From Aquarana catesbeiana (Eukaryota > Chordata > Amphibia > Anura > Ranidae): 64,000 nucleotides of DNA. Location: the NCBI RefSeq assembly GCF_042186555.1, contig NC_133334.1:209007942-209071941 (forward strand). Reading direction: 5' to 3'. Below, in pieces: positions 54,243 through 64,000 of this stretch. Every line of letters starts with the position of its first letter. Within the stretch, counting starts at the first letter, position 1. The translations under genes were made by a program, and so were the position numbers. The notes under the pieces were generated by a model, which did not search any database, had not been told where the DNA came from, and was given only the letters and a program-made list of their open reading frames with translations.

Positions 54243-56257
54243 TCAATTAGAAGTTGGGCCCTCAGCTTGTCTGGAAATATTTTGAGCTAAGGGAGCATAT
54301 TTTGCAATTTCACCAGTGTAAACGCTTTTGGAAAAACTCCCAGGCATTTGATTTGCTGCAGACATTTTCTTGAAACATTTTGAGACCGGATGTGTTTGGG
54401 CACAAAAGGCACACTCATGTTGGTATTTATAGGAGTTCGGCCACTTACATTGACTATCATTGAAATTGAAGCAGATTCCTTTTTTATATATGGCATCACC
54501 TGATGGCTGAGAAATCGGGTTCTGCCTGGTATAAACTGATCTGTGGGGTACAAAAAAGGTTAAGCCATAGGCTGACATCCTTAACTCCCCATTTTAATGT
54601 AGGATGTACTGATGATTTTTGCCGAAAAGCCTTTTCATAATTATACCAGGTAAAACCACCAAAATTTTTAAAAGCTTTAAAAGCACAAAATTCCTGAAAA
54701 AATACAAAAAGCCTGTAACCAATTGTTAAATGACTTGGACACAGTCCTTTGTCTATCCTCGTCCTCTTTTTTTATCAGTTTTAGCAACAAAATCTTTAGA
54801 TGGTAGCAATGACAAAATATCAATAAACTCACCGTGCCAAATTTTTTCTTTAACTAAGCTAGATAAAAGAAAACCTAATGTAGTTACTTCACAAGTAATA
54901 GATTCTTTTAAACAAGACTCAGGTAAATTCTGTGTTTTAGCTGGTAAGTAAGAAGAGACACCTACATCCAAATTAGATTGAGCAGCCTGAACGCAATTAG
55001 CTGAAACTCCACTGGACTCTCATAGCAGAAGTATCACCTGTTGGAACAGCAAAATCAGGAATAGCCTGAGCTATGCCAGGAGCCGACTGTAAATCTTTAG
55101 TCAGTTTAGACAATAACTCAGCTATATTAATTAAAAAACAGTAATGCCCTGTACACACGGCCGGACATTGATCAGACATTCCGACAACAAAATCCATGGA
55201 TTTTTTCCAACGGATGTTGGCTCAAACTTGTCTTGCATACACATGGTCACACAAAGTTGTCAGAAAATCCGATCATTCTGAACGAGGTGACGTAAAACAC
55301 GTATGTCGGGACTATAAACGGGGCAGTAGTCAATAGCTTTCATCTCTATTTTGAGCATGCGTGGCACTTTGTGGGTCGGATTTGTGTACACACGATCAGA
55401 ATTTCCGACAACGGATTTTGTTGTCAGAAAATTTTATAGCAAGCACACAAACTTTGTGTGTTGGAAATTCCTATGGAAAATGTGTGATGGAGTCCACACA
55501 CGGTCGGAATTTCCGACAACAAGGTCCTATCACACATTTTCCATCAGAAAATCCTATCGTGTGTACAGGGCATTAGAGTAGAAGACTCACCACTACTCTG
55601 ATGCTGTGGCTGTGGTATTGAAGTGGGCAACCTCCTGCCATCTTCAACAGGTATGTCACCTGCATGTGAAATGTGAACTGTGTCATTGGCAGACACATTA
55701 GCTGACCTTGCTCTGACGTCTGACAGTGACATATATCACCATGGCGACGATTCCTCCTGTGGTGAAGAAAGTGGCCCTCGCGACAAGGCTCCGCCTCTAG
55801 TGATGCCTCCAGGTCCGCCTTCAAGACTGCCTCCGGACACGCCTCCAGCCAGAACCTCAGCTGAGTTCTGAGCTCTTCTTCCTATGAGAACCGCCCATCT
55901 TCTCTGGCTGCAGCTGTAGAAGGTGAGGAGGGGAGAGTATCTTCGGCGTGGAGTGCTCCTCCTCTTCGCTAATTCATTCCTGAGGGAAGGGTTGCCGCCT
56001 CCTGTTCTTCGAGTCAGGACTTCCTCTTGATGCTCCACCTGATCCTCTTCTTCCTGATGTGGCACGGGCTCCCAGATGGAGGTGTCTCTCTCCGGCAATA
56101 CAGCTTCGGCTGCCGCAAGCCTAGCTTCAGTGGCAGCTGTTGTGGCTCCCACCGGAGCCTCTTGACCCAATGTCCTGGGTAAGTCTAGGCATTGCCGAAT
56201 CCAGACATCCCCGCCGTCTTCTACAGCCTGCTCGATCAGCCAGCGCATCAGGCTCAT
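54243..56257 (-). pseudogene. Ngaro gag, split by a MITE
   Basis: Minus strand from MSLMRWLIEQAVEDGGDVWI (56257) through an acidic and Pro/Arg-rich region to the MITE (55572-55145). It resumes with LTKDLQSAPGIAQAIPDF and WHGEFIDILSLLPSKDF, slips frame near 54755, then continues with SFNNWLQAFCIFSG, KNFGGFTWYNYEKAFRQK and LKWGVKDVSLWL, and ends with a zinc-finger array ICFNFNDSQCKWPNSY / HECAFCAQTHPVSKCFKK. These last motifs are shared by Ngaro Gag proteins. At least two frameshifts or stops. Confidence 0.8.
55145..55572. mobile_element. Harbinger MITE, family A, inside gag
   Basis: TGCCCTGTACACACGGCCGG to ATCGTGTGTACAGGGCA, 428 bp. Flanks are TAA (55142-55144) and TTA (55573-55575), one mismatch. 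Confidence 0.85.
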
Positions 56258-56306
56258 CTTCCGGCCTCAGAAGACACTGTTTGTTCAGTGGAGTATACCT
56301 CCTAGA

Positions 56307-56554
56307 ACACCACAGCTCAGTCTTCTGAGGCGAATGAGCCTGACGGAATGGAACCCCCTTTTATAGCCCCTTTGGGGGCCAGATAAGCCCAGTTTAAACG
56401 TTTTTTCCTGGGCATTACACGAGACCCAACCACGTGCGCCCATAAGATCCCCCTGAGAGCGCAAGCTCTCAGGGGGAACTTGAAACTGCTTCTCCCTGCC
56501 GCTCTCCCATGAGGAAAAGGGGGATTGAAACCGCCTTCCCCTTTTCCTATCATT
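56307..56554 (-). repeat. Ngaro A1 repeat (5' end)
   Basis: Pairs with A2 (48343-48590). It ends CCTATCAT at the right, the same core as the A2/B1 joint, before flank TAGGCTAG. Confidence 0.88.
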
Positions 56555-57612
56555 AGGCTAGACTATTTTTCTTGTGGACTCTCTACTTTCCCATATTCTC
56601 TCCTGCTGCCATGTCCCCTCCTACATGTTTCAAGTGCATTTGGGGTGTAGATAAAGGACAAACCTCCCCAGACCCTCCAAAGCATCACAATGGGCATTCA
56701 GAGCACATGCCTTGCATGGCTTCTCTAGTATGCCACAGTGCTTTGCCCACTGCCTCCATTTTGTCCACTAGGTATGCTGGGTGCCTCTAAATCTTGTCAT
56801 TCGAGAGAGCTGACCCCACTGAAGGAAAAAGAAAAACCAAGGCCCTGCAAAACACGGTAAACATATAAGTTCACATTCAAGAAAGCCAGCACATAAAAGA
56901 TAATAAGTAGTGAAATAGATTCCATCCAACGTTTTTTTCAACCTTAATTTCTCCAAGCTCTGCAAGTTTTGTATTTATTGTTACTTTCCCTCAACTGTGT
57001 GTGCATATCCATTTCAAATTCCATATGTTTTACATTAGCCCATTCACAAATTCCATCCGGCTTCCTCGGGAGGCAAGACATACCCTGGTCTGACTTTATT
57101 ATAGTATTTAATACTGTCTGCAAAAATGCTAATCTGTATTTTCTATGGACACTTCAAGATTATTCATGAACTAATGAAAAAGAGGTGTGGAAGGATTGTG
57201 CAGGACTGGTAGACAGGGTGTGGTGATAGATGTGTAAGAAGGGTTTGCACAAGGATACAGAGACTAAATGGGATAAATGTGGAGGGATTGTGTGAACTTT
57301 AAATAACTGTGGTATAAGTTTTCCCATTCCATACATTATAAACAAAAAAAGGTCAAGGCTGCAGATTTATGGTGATGGAAAAAGGGAGTAACACAGGCAG
57401 TCACTGCAAAGGGAAAAAAGAGTGCTCTTGCAAGAATCCTTTTTTTTTTCTTTTGCTCAAATAAACTTTAAGATCTTTTGTTCTGACACATACTCATTAT
57501 ACACTCATTAGCCTCTTTATTAGGTACAGCTTTCTAGCATGCATTAGTGGGTGATCATGGCTAGCAGCAATATTCATGGGTAAGCTGTGGAATTCAGGTG
57601 ATGATCAGTTCG
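56555..57612. other. Unassigned sequence
   Basis: No gene or repeat seen; a poly(T) run lies near 57440. Confidence 0.5.
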
Positions 57613-57618
57613 TATTAA

Positions 57619-57835
57619 CTAAGGATGAGCTCAGGCGTGTTCGCAACCTGCACTTGCAGAGCCCGCCAGGAAGTCGGTACTGCACAGCGCTAATCACAGG
57701 CAGTGAGACATTTCTCAATCTCTGCAGCCACGGATCGGGAAAATGTCTCACTGCCTGCGATTAGCGCTGTGCAGTGCTGAATTCCTGGCGGGCTCTGCAC
57801 ATGCGGGTTGCGAACACGCCTGAGCTCATCCTTAG
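57619..57835. mobile_element. Foldback MITE with TATTAA target duplication
   Basis: CTAAGGATGAGCTCAGGCGT and its inverse bound a 217-bp element that is almost entirely two ~100-bp inverted arms. TATTAA occurs on both sides (57613-57618, 57836-57841). Superfamily unknown. Confidence 0.75.
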
Positions 57836-57841
57836 TATTAA

Positions 57842-60130
57842 CCATTTGAAGACCAGGCTTTTTGTGACACCTTTTGTTTACAAGTTTAACCACTTAAAGA
57901 CCAGCCTCGTTTTGAGATTTTGGTGTTTACATGTTTAAAACAGTTTTTTTTGCTAGAAAATTACTTAGAAAAAACAATATATAATGTTTGGGTGTTCTAA
58001 CACCCTAGAGAATAAAATGGCCATCATTGCAATACTTTTTTTCACACCGTGTTTGCGCAGCGGTCTTACAAGCGCACTTTTTTTGGAAAAAATTCACTTT
58101 TTTGAATAAAACAATAAGACAACAGTAAAGTTAGCCCAATTTTTTTTATACTGTGAAAGATAATGTTACGCTGAGTAAATTGATACCCAACATGTCACGC
58201 TTCAAAATTGCGCCCGTTTGTGCAATGGCGTCAAACTTTTACCCTGAAAAATCTCCATAGGCGACATTTAAAAAATTCTACAGGTTGCAGGTTTTGGGTT
58301 ACAGAGGAGTTCTAGGGCTAGAATTATTGCTCTCACTCTACCGATTGCAGCGATACCTCACATGTATGGTTTGAACACCGTTTTCATATGCGGGCGCTAA
58401 TCACGTATGCGTTCGCTTCTGCGTGTGAGCTCGTCGGGACGGGGCATTTAAAAAAATTTTAAAAATCTTATTTATTTTACTTGATTTTATTTATTTTTAC
58501 ACTGTTTTTTTTTTTTTACATTTTGGTCACTTTTATTCCTATTACAAGGGATGTAAACATCCCTTGTAATAGCAAAAAGCATGACAAGTCCTCTTAAATA
58601 TGAGATCTGGGGTCAAAAAGTCCTCAGATCTCATATTTGGACTTAAATGTAATAAAAAAAAATAAAAAAAATTGTCATTTGAAAAAATGACATTGTAAAA
58701 ATGTGCCTTTAAGACGTATGGGCAGAAGTGACGTTTTGACGTTGCTTCCGCCCTGCTATGGTATGGAGACGGGTGGAGGCCATCTTCCCCTCACTTGTCT
58801 CCATACCAAGGAAGGAGACAGATGCAATTGCCTCTGCCGACGGCTCCGGTAAGCGGCAGAGGGCACCGGATCGTGGTGGGAGGGGGGGCCCCTCTTCCGT
58901 GACCGATAAAAGTGATCTCGCAGCAAATCCGCCGCAGAGACCACTTTTTGCTTGTAGCCAACCGTCGGCCGAACACGGGGATACCGGGTATTTGGCAGCT
59001 AGCTGCTGCCATAACAATATCCGTCCCCAAAGTAGGGACGTACATCGGCGTGCAGCGGTCGGCAAGTGGTTAAATCCGTATTTTTTGCTAGAAAATTACA
59101 TAGAACCCCCAAACATTATACTTTTTTTTCTTTAGCAGAGACCCTATGGTGATCATTGCAATTTTTTGTGTCACACAGTATTTGCGCAGCGTTTTTTATA
59201 TGCAATTTTTGGGAAAAAATACACTTTAATGAATAAAAAAATGTTTTAAAATAAACAATATTTAGCCATTTTTGAAAAATGTGAAAAATTATGTTACGCC
59301 AAGTCACGTTTTAAAATTGCGCACGCTCGTGGAATGGTGACAAACTATGGTACTAAATAATCTCCATAGGCGACACTTTAAATGCCTGTTTAAAGTTACA
59401 GTGTAGGTCTAGTGCTAAAATTATTGCTAGAATTATAGCAATAGAATTATATTAAACATTCGCAGTGATACCTCACATGTGTGGCGCAGATTCTGTTTAC
59501 ATATGCGTGCACTTCTGCGTGCAAACACGGAGGGATAGGGGCGCTTTACTTTTTGTTTTTTTATTTATTTAACTTTTTTTTAATTTTATTTATACACTGT
59601 CCTTTTAAATATTTTTGTTATCACTTTTATTCCTATTACAAGGAATGTAAATATCCCTTGTAATAGAAATAAGGATAACAGGTCCTCTTTATGAAGAGAT
59701 CTGGAGTCAAAAAGACCCCAGATCTCTCCTTTTGCTTTAAAAGCAAAAGAAAAGGAAAAAATGGATCTTTTGCTTGCTTTAAAAAAAAAAAAACGTGTTT
59801 ACTTTCAGCCTGGACCGGCAGTGACGTTATGACATCGCTCTGGTACCCTCCAAGGCTATAGAGGCATTCAAAGCAGATCTTCTCTTTGATCGCCTGTGTG
59901 ACCAGCTGGCGGCACTGTCGGGTCATTTTGGTGGGCAAACCGGCGGAAACAGTAAGCCCGAGAAACACCGGCAAATGGCGGGAGAAAGGCAGATGTCCCC
60001 TACTTCCGCTTCTGAAAGCGCTCCAGTGGCTTATGAGCCACTTGGACTACTTTCATGAGAAAGCCAGCCGCAGGCTGTAATAAAGAATACCGGGGTATTC
60101 TAGCTTTTGGGGTGTTCCCTTCTTCTCGGT
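57842..60130. mobile_element. TTAA element P6 (outer), right end not resolved
   Basis: CCATTTGAAGACCAGGC follows TTAA (57838-57841). It is interrupted after ~45 bp by P7 (57890-59069) and resumes as ATCCGTATTTTTTGC. The body resembles the P2/P7 family in reverse orientation (TCCCTTGTAATAG, CAGATCTC). I could not find its terminal CACTT end. Confidence 0.5.
57890..59069. mobile_element. TTAA element P7 nested in P6
   Basis: CCACTTAAAGACCAGCC after TTAA (57886-57889), ending CGGCAAGTGG before TTAA (59070-59073). It is the inverse of P2 (for example GGTCTCTGCGGCGGAT near 58930 on the minus strand) without P2's internal MITE. Confidence 0.8.
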
Positions 60131-60314
60131 CCAAGCAGTACAGATGGAAAACACCCCGAAAATCTATTTAAAAATGTAGCTGTTGCAAATCAAACAAGAA
60201 TATTTTTACTACATCAAAATCAACCTGAATCACTGACAAAAGATAGGATGAATCCAAGCAACACATTCTGATCCTGCAGTCCTACAAACTGCATGTTGTT
60301 ACAGAAATTGAGAT
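60131..60314. other. Short unassigned spacer
   Basis: Nothing recognised. Confidence 0.5.
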
Positions 60315-60318
60315 TTAA

Positions 60319-61368
60319 CCACTTCCCGCCTGGCCTATAACAGATTGACATCCGGGAAGTGGTTCTGTTATCCTGGCTGGGTGTCATATGATGTCCAGCA
60401 GGATAACATGCCAGCGCGAGTCCGCGGGGGCACGCAGCACGGCAGTCGCGAGTGCTGCGTGTCAGTGTGACATGCCGCATCTCCGATCGTGATAAGAAGC
60501 CTCTGACAGAGGCTTCTTACCACGTGATCAGCTGTGACCAATCACAGCTGATCATCGCGTGAACCAGGAAGTGCCGGGTAAATGACATTTGTCGGTTCGC
60601 GCTGACAGGGAGACCCGATCGGCAGCTCTCCCTGTCAGAGGGGGGGGGGGGGGTCTGTGCTGATAATCAGCACAGCCCCCATCAAATGTACCCATAAGCT
60701 GCCAATCGGTGCCCAGTCAGTGCCCCATCATAACCCCCTGCCAGTACCCAATAAAGTGCCAATCAGTGCTTACCACAGTGCAAATCAGTGCCCACCATAG
60801 TGCCAGTGTCCAGCACAGTGCCAGTGCCCAGCATTAACACTTGTCAGTACCTGCCCAATCAATGCTGCCCATCAGTGCCATCTATTAGTGTCCATCAATG
60901 CCACCTATCAGTGCCAATCAATGCCGCCGGTCAGTGCCCATCAGTGCCGTCTGTCAGTGTACAGTGTTGCCTGTCAGTGCCCATCAGTGCTGCATATCAG
61001 TGCCACCTATTGGTGCCAATCAGTACTGTATATCAGTGCCACCTATTAATGCCCATCAATTCTACATATCAGCGCCTCCTCATCAGTGCCCATCAGTGCC
61101 AACTCATCGGTGCCGCCTCATCAGTGCCCGTCAGTGAAGGAGAAAACAAAATGTTAACAAACTAAGAAAAACCTTTTTTTTTTTCAAAAATGTTGGTTTT
61201 AGTTTGTTTAGCACCAAAAGAAAGCTCTATTTGTGGGAAGAAAATTATAAAAATGTATTTTGGGCAGAGTCTTGTATGACCGTGCAATTGTCATTCAAAG
61301 TGCGACAGCACTGAAAGCTCAAAATTGTCCTGCACAGGAAGGGGTGAAAGTGCCTGGTATTGAAGTGG
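60319..61368. mobile_element. TTAA element P8 with CAGTGCC minisatellite
   Basis: CCACTTCCCGCCTGGCC after TTAA (60315-60318), ending ATTGAAGTGG before TTAA (61369-61372). A minisatellite fills ~60690-61135. The right end is like P4 and P5 but lacks part of the shared CGCAGAGGTGATC block. Confidence 0.85.
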
Positions 61369-61372
61369 TTAA

Positions 61373-62254
61373 CAAGCAAAAAAATATGACTTCCAGGCCT
61401 TATTAAATGTTTTAAACAGAAGCCATAGTTAATTGGCAACCAAATCACAAGCACAGAAAATCTACAACTGCAAATATGAATTGCCTTGCTTGTGTCCAAC
61501 CAAACCACAGGGGAGAAATATTTTAAATAAACATTAATTTGTTGTACATTAACATAAGAATAATTTAAAAGCAACCACCAAATAAGTGTATCACCCTTTT
61601 ATACCATGACCTTAACTAGAATAACATGTCCATATACTTTTATAGGGAGTAGAGTTCCTGCACATTGTATAGGAATTGCTTGTAATGCTTAAATTCCTTT
61701 CTGCAGTCATAGAATTAACATCACATATGGTAAATGAGATATTTAACAAGTCTATGGTAAGGAAATGTTTTCCACAATGCACAGTCATATAACTCCACTT
61801 AAATTGTCTTTTCTGGACAAATAACCACTAGATGATCAAAGCCTCCTAACGGCAATTCAGTGTAAGCACATATAGTATCAATGTCCATAAAGTTCAACAG
61901 GGTCCAGTAAATGCAGACGCAGTAATCAAACAGGGATCACATAGCTCAGAGCCATAGATGAATAGTGAGCAGTCTATAATGATTGTATATAGTGCATAAT
62001 CATTTGGGGTTGATTGGTATTGACTGCAGTCAGAGTGACAAAAAGCAGTCCATGGCCATAAACCCTAAATAAGGTAAGTGACTGTTCAATTTTTCACAAA
62101 GAATGCCATATATAAATCAATGCTTATCTGCTAAGTGAATGAGAAAGAAAAATCCTTCCAGATCAACAGCTTTTTGCAGGCAAAGAGGGCAGCAATCCCA
62201 TTCCGCCAGGAATACTTAATAGATATTGCTATAACTCTGCTTTGTACTAGTTAT
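61373..62254. other. Unassigned sequence
   Basis: AT-rich; no gene seen. Confidence 0.5.
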
Positions 62255-62740
62255 TATTATTATTATACAGGATTTATATAGCGCCAACCGTTTGCGCAGC
62301 GCTTTACACTGTAGGGTGACACTTACACCAACAGTACAATTCAAAACAAGAGGGTTAGAGGAGCCCTGCTCCTCCGAGCTTATGATCTAAGAGGGAGAAG
62401 CTGGTGAGACAAAAGGTAGGGATAAACTGATGAGGGGAGTAGAAGATTCGTTATTAGCTGGAGGCAGGATAGGCCACCCTGAAGAGATGAGTTTTCAGGG
62501 ATCACCTAAAAGTGGATAGAGTAGATAACCGGACAGATTGGGGAAGTGAGTTCCAGAGGATAGGAGAGGCTCTGTAGAAGTCCTGGAGATGAGCATGGGA
62601 GGAGGAGACAAGGGATCTAGAGAGCAGAAGGTCTTGAGAAGAGCAGAGAAGACGGTTTGGGTGATATTGGGAGAGAAGATTGGTGATGTAGCTCAGGGCA
62701 GAATTGTGAATGGCATTGTATATTATTGGGGCAACACTAT
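62255..62740 (-). repeat. L2-type LINE tail region, minus strand
   Basis: (TTA)n then CAGGATTTATATAGCGCCAAC, the inverse of the L2 tail at 43255-43283, followed by sequence (TTTTCAGGGATCACC, GAGTTCCAGAGGATAGGAGAGG) that mirrors the L2 3' ORF region at 42960-43060. Confidence 0.6.
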
Positions 62741-62900
62741 TTCTTAAGCGGTCAGGCTCTGTATGATGGTGGAAAAACTCTGACTGGGTTCATTGTAGCA
62801 CCCAACTGCAACAATGTGTAGCTTCATTTATAGCTTCATTTGCAGTAGAAGATTTCAGTAATTGTGTAATTTACAACTGAAGGTTGTTCTCTGCAGTACT

Positions 62901-64000
62901 TGACAGTTGGATACCAGATGTTACTCTAACCATCTCTATACCCCCCTTTGATCTTAAACCCCTTATAATTAAGACCACACCATTCGTTGGGGTATAAAAG
63001 GCCGTAGCAGCCAACTTTATTTATATAAAAATACTTTTTCAAAAATAACTTATGGAAAAATTATCCATCAATAACCAAAACAATAACTTACGGAAAAAAG
63101 AGAGCGTTGGTCTGGGCAATAAAACCTTGACACTCAAACCGATGGCCATCACCAAAAATTTATGGCACTGCAGTCCATCTCAAATATCAAAAATTAGGCC
63201 TCAAGCCGACAAGCTGGCTCAGAGACTGCCAGTGACCGCAGTGCCCCCATATCACTTCCCGGCTAACCTCCGTTAGCCGGGAACCAGCATCTGGACCCAT
63301 ACAACGTCAGGTCCCACTCTTACTTGCCATCTTCCTTCCCTTGCGCAGACCAACGCCCGCCACTGCCACGACTTCTCTTCATCTCACACCTGTAAAACAG
63401 TTAAAACAACCACCACGCAAAACATAAAAGCACAACAACCTTAGGGAGGGTGGGCGGGAACTTTCCACAACTTTCTGCTTGTACCTCCCAGGGCGGGCCT
63501 CCTATTTATCAGTCCCTCCCTGTGTTATCCTCCCCCTCGGCACCATGTCTCCACCCTCTAATTCATTAACCCTGTTACCTCCATCATGTGCGCCTTGCAC
63601 ATACCTCATTTCGTTCGGCTGCTCCAGGCTTTTCTTGACAGTTGGATACCAGATGTTACTCTAACCATCTCTATACCCCCCTTTGATCTTAAACCCCTTA
63701 TAATTAAGACCACACCATTCGTTGGGGTATAAAAGGCCGTAGCAGCCAACTTTATTTATATAAAAATACTTTTTCAAAAATAACTTATGGAAAAATTATC
63801 CATCAATAACCAAAACAATAACTTACGGAAAAAAGAGAGCGTTGGTCTGGGCAATAAAACCTTGACACTCAAACCGATGGCCATCACCAAAAATTTATGG
63901 CACTGCAGTCCATCTCAAATATCAAAAATTAGGCCTCAAGCCGACAAGCTGGCTCAGAGACTGCCAGTGACCGCAGTGCCCCCATATCACTTCCCGGCTA
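62901..64000. repeat. Direct repeat spaced 735 bp, running off the right edge
   Basis: TGACAGTTGGATACCAGATG starts at 62901 and again at 63636; about 365 bp are the same by eye, up to the window end. The spacer 63274-63635 is different sequence. GGGTATAAAAGGCC lies in both copies. It may be B2-A2-B1 of a second tyrosine-recombinase element or a simple segmental tandem duplication. Confidence 0.8.

Larger units (their letters stand above)
47992..56554 (-). mobile_element. Ngaro-type tyrosine-recombinase retrotransposon
   Basis: Read on the minus strand: A1 repeat (56554-56307), gag, RT-RNase H, tyrosine recombinase, SGNH hydrolase, then B1 (50110-48590), A2 (48590-48343) and B2 (48209-47992). 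This A1-B1-A2-B2 split direct repeat order defines Ngaro-like elements, which integrate with a recombinase and make no target duplication. Four later insertions lie inside: MITEs at 55145 and 50634, a TA-type element at 51530 and TTAA element P5 at 48743. Stops and frameshifts disable several genes. Length without the insertions is about 5.6 kb. Confidence 0.9.

Overview
The window reads as nuclear DNA of a large-genome anuran amphibian, probably a ranoid frog. This rests on dense transposons of types known from frogs (Tc1, Harbinger, piggyBac, CR1, L2, Gmr1-type Gypsy, Ngaro), AT-rich spacers, vertebrate splice and poly(A) signals and no bacterial gene layout. The species is an inference. I found no cellular host gene, tRNA, rRNA or CRISPR array. 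Almost every supported feature is a transposable element (TE), a TE gene or a TE-borne satellite, and many are nested.

Layout. 1-2441: a minus-strand LTR element (gag-like ORF running off the left edge, candidate LTR 1147-1902) next to the 3' part of a dead Tc1 transposase. 2452-7912: nested MITEs, a CR1 tail and split elements. 7913-15866: a 7.95-kb PIF/Harbinger element with TAA target duplications and three genes: a two-exon DDE transposase, a minus-strand SANT/Myb-like gene and a plus-strand MADF gene, the last two fired from one shared promoter. It holds an inverted decayed copy of its own MADF exon. Five short MITEs elsewhere share its ends (6486, 24960, 40492, 50634, 55145). 16310-23925: an L2 LINE split at TTAA by two tandem TTAA elements; the first carries an internally deleted piggyBac transposase, tandem repeats and a 1.1-kb palindrome.

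23925-26290: a CR1 3' end and an inverted-arm repeat, each broken by MITEs. 26524-37337: another TTAA element into which a complete Ty3/Gypsy element of the Gmr1 type (26666-34535, minus strand) has inserted. That element has 1386-bp near-identical LTRs, a GCCGG target duplication, and integrase upstream of reverse transcriptase. Its host element also contains a 1.3-kb ten-base minisatellite. 37342-47990: mostly unassigned sequence with CR1, L2, hAT-like and TTAA elements. 47992-56554: a minus-strand Ngaro-type tyrosine-recombinase retrotransposon with split direct repeats and gag, RT-RNase H, tyrosine recombinase and SGNH hydrolase. It is itself hit by four later insertions, each at its expected target. 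57613-61372: a foldback MITE and more TTAA elements. 62255-64000: an L2-like tail and a 735-bp-spaced direct repeat that may be the 3' end of a second tyrosine-recombinase element.

The parts work as transposon ecology: autonomous parents (Harbinger, piggyBac relatives), short derivatives that keep only their ends, and retroelements serving as landing sites. Nesting gives relative ages. Gmr1 is probably the youngest large insertion, and Ngaro is older than the Harbinger, TTAA and TA-type insertions inside it.
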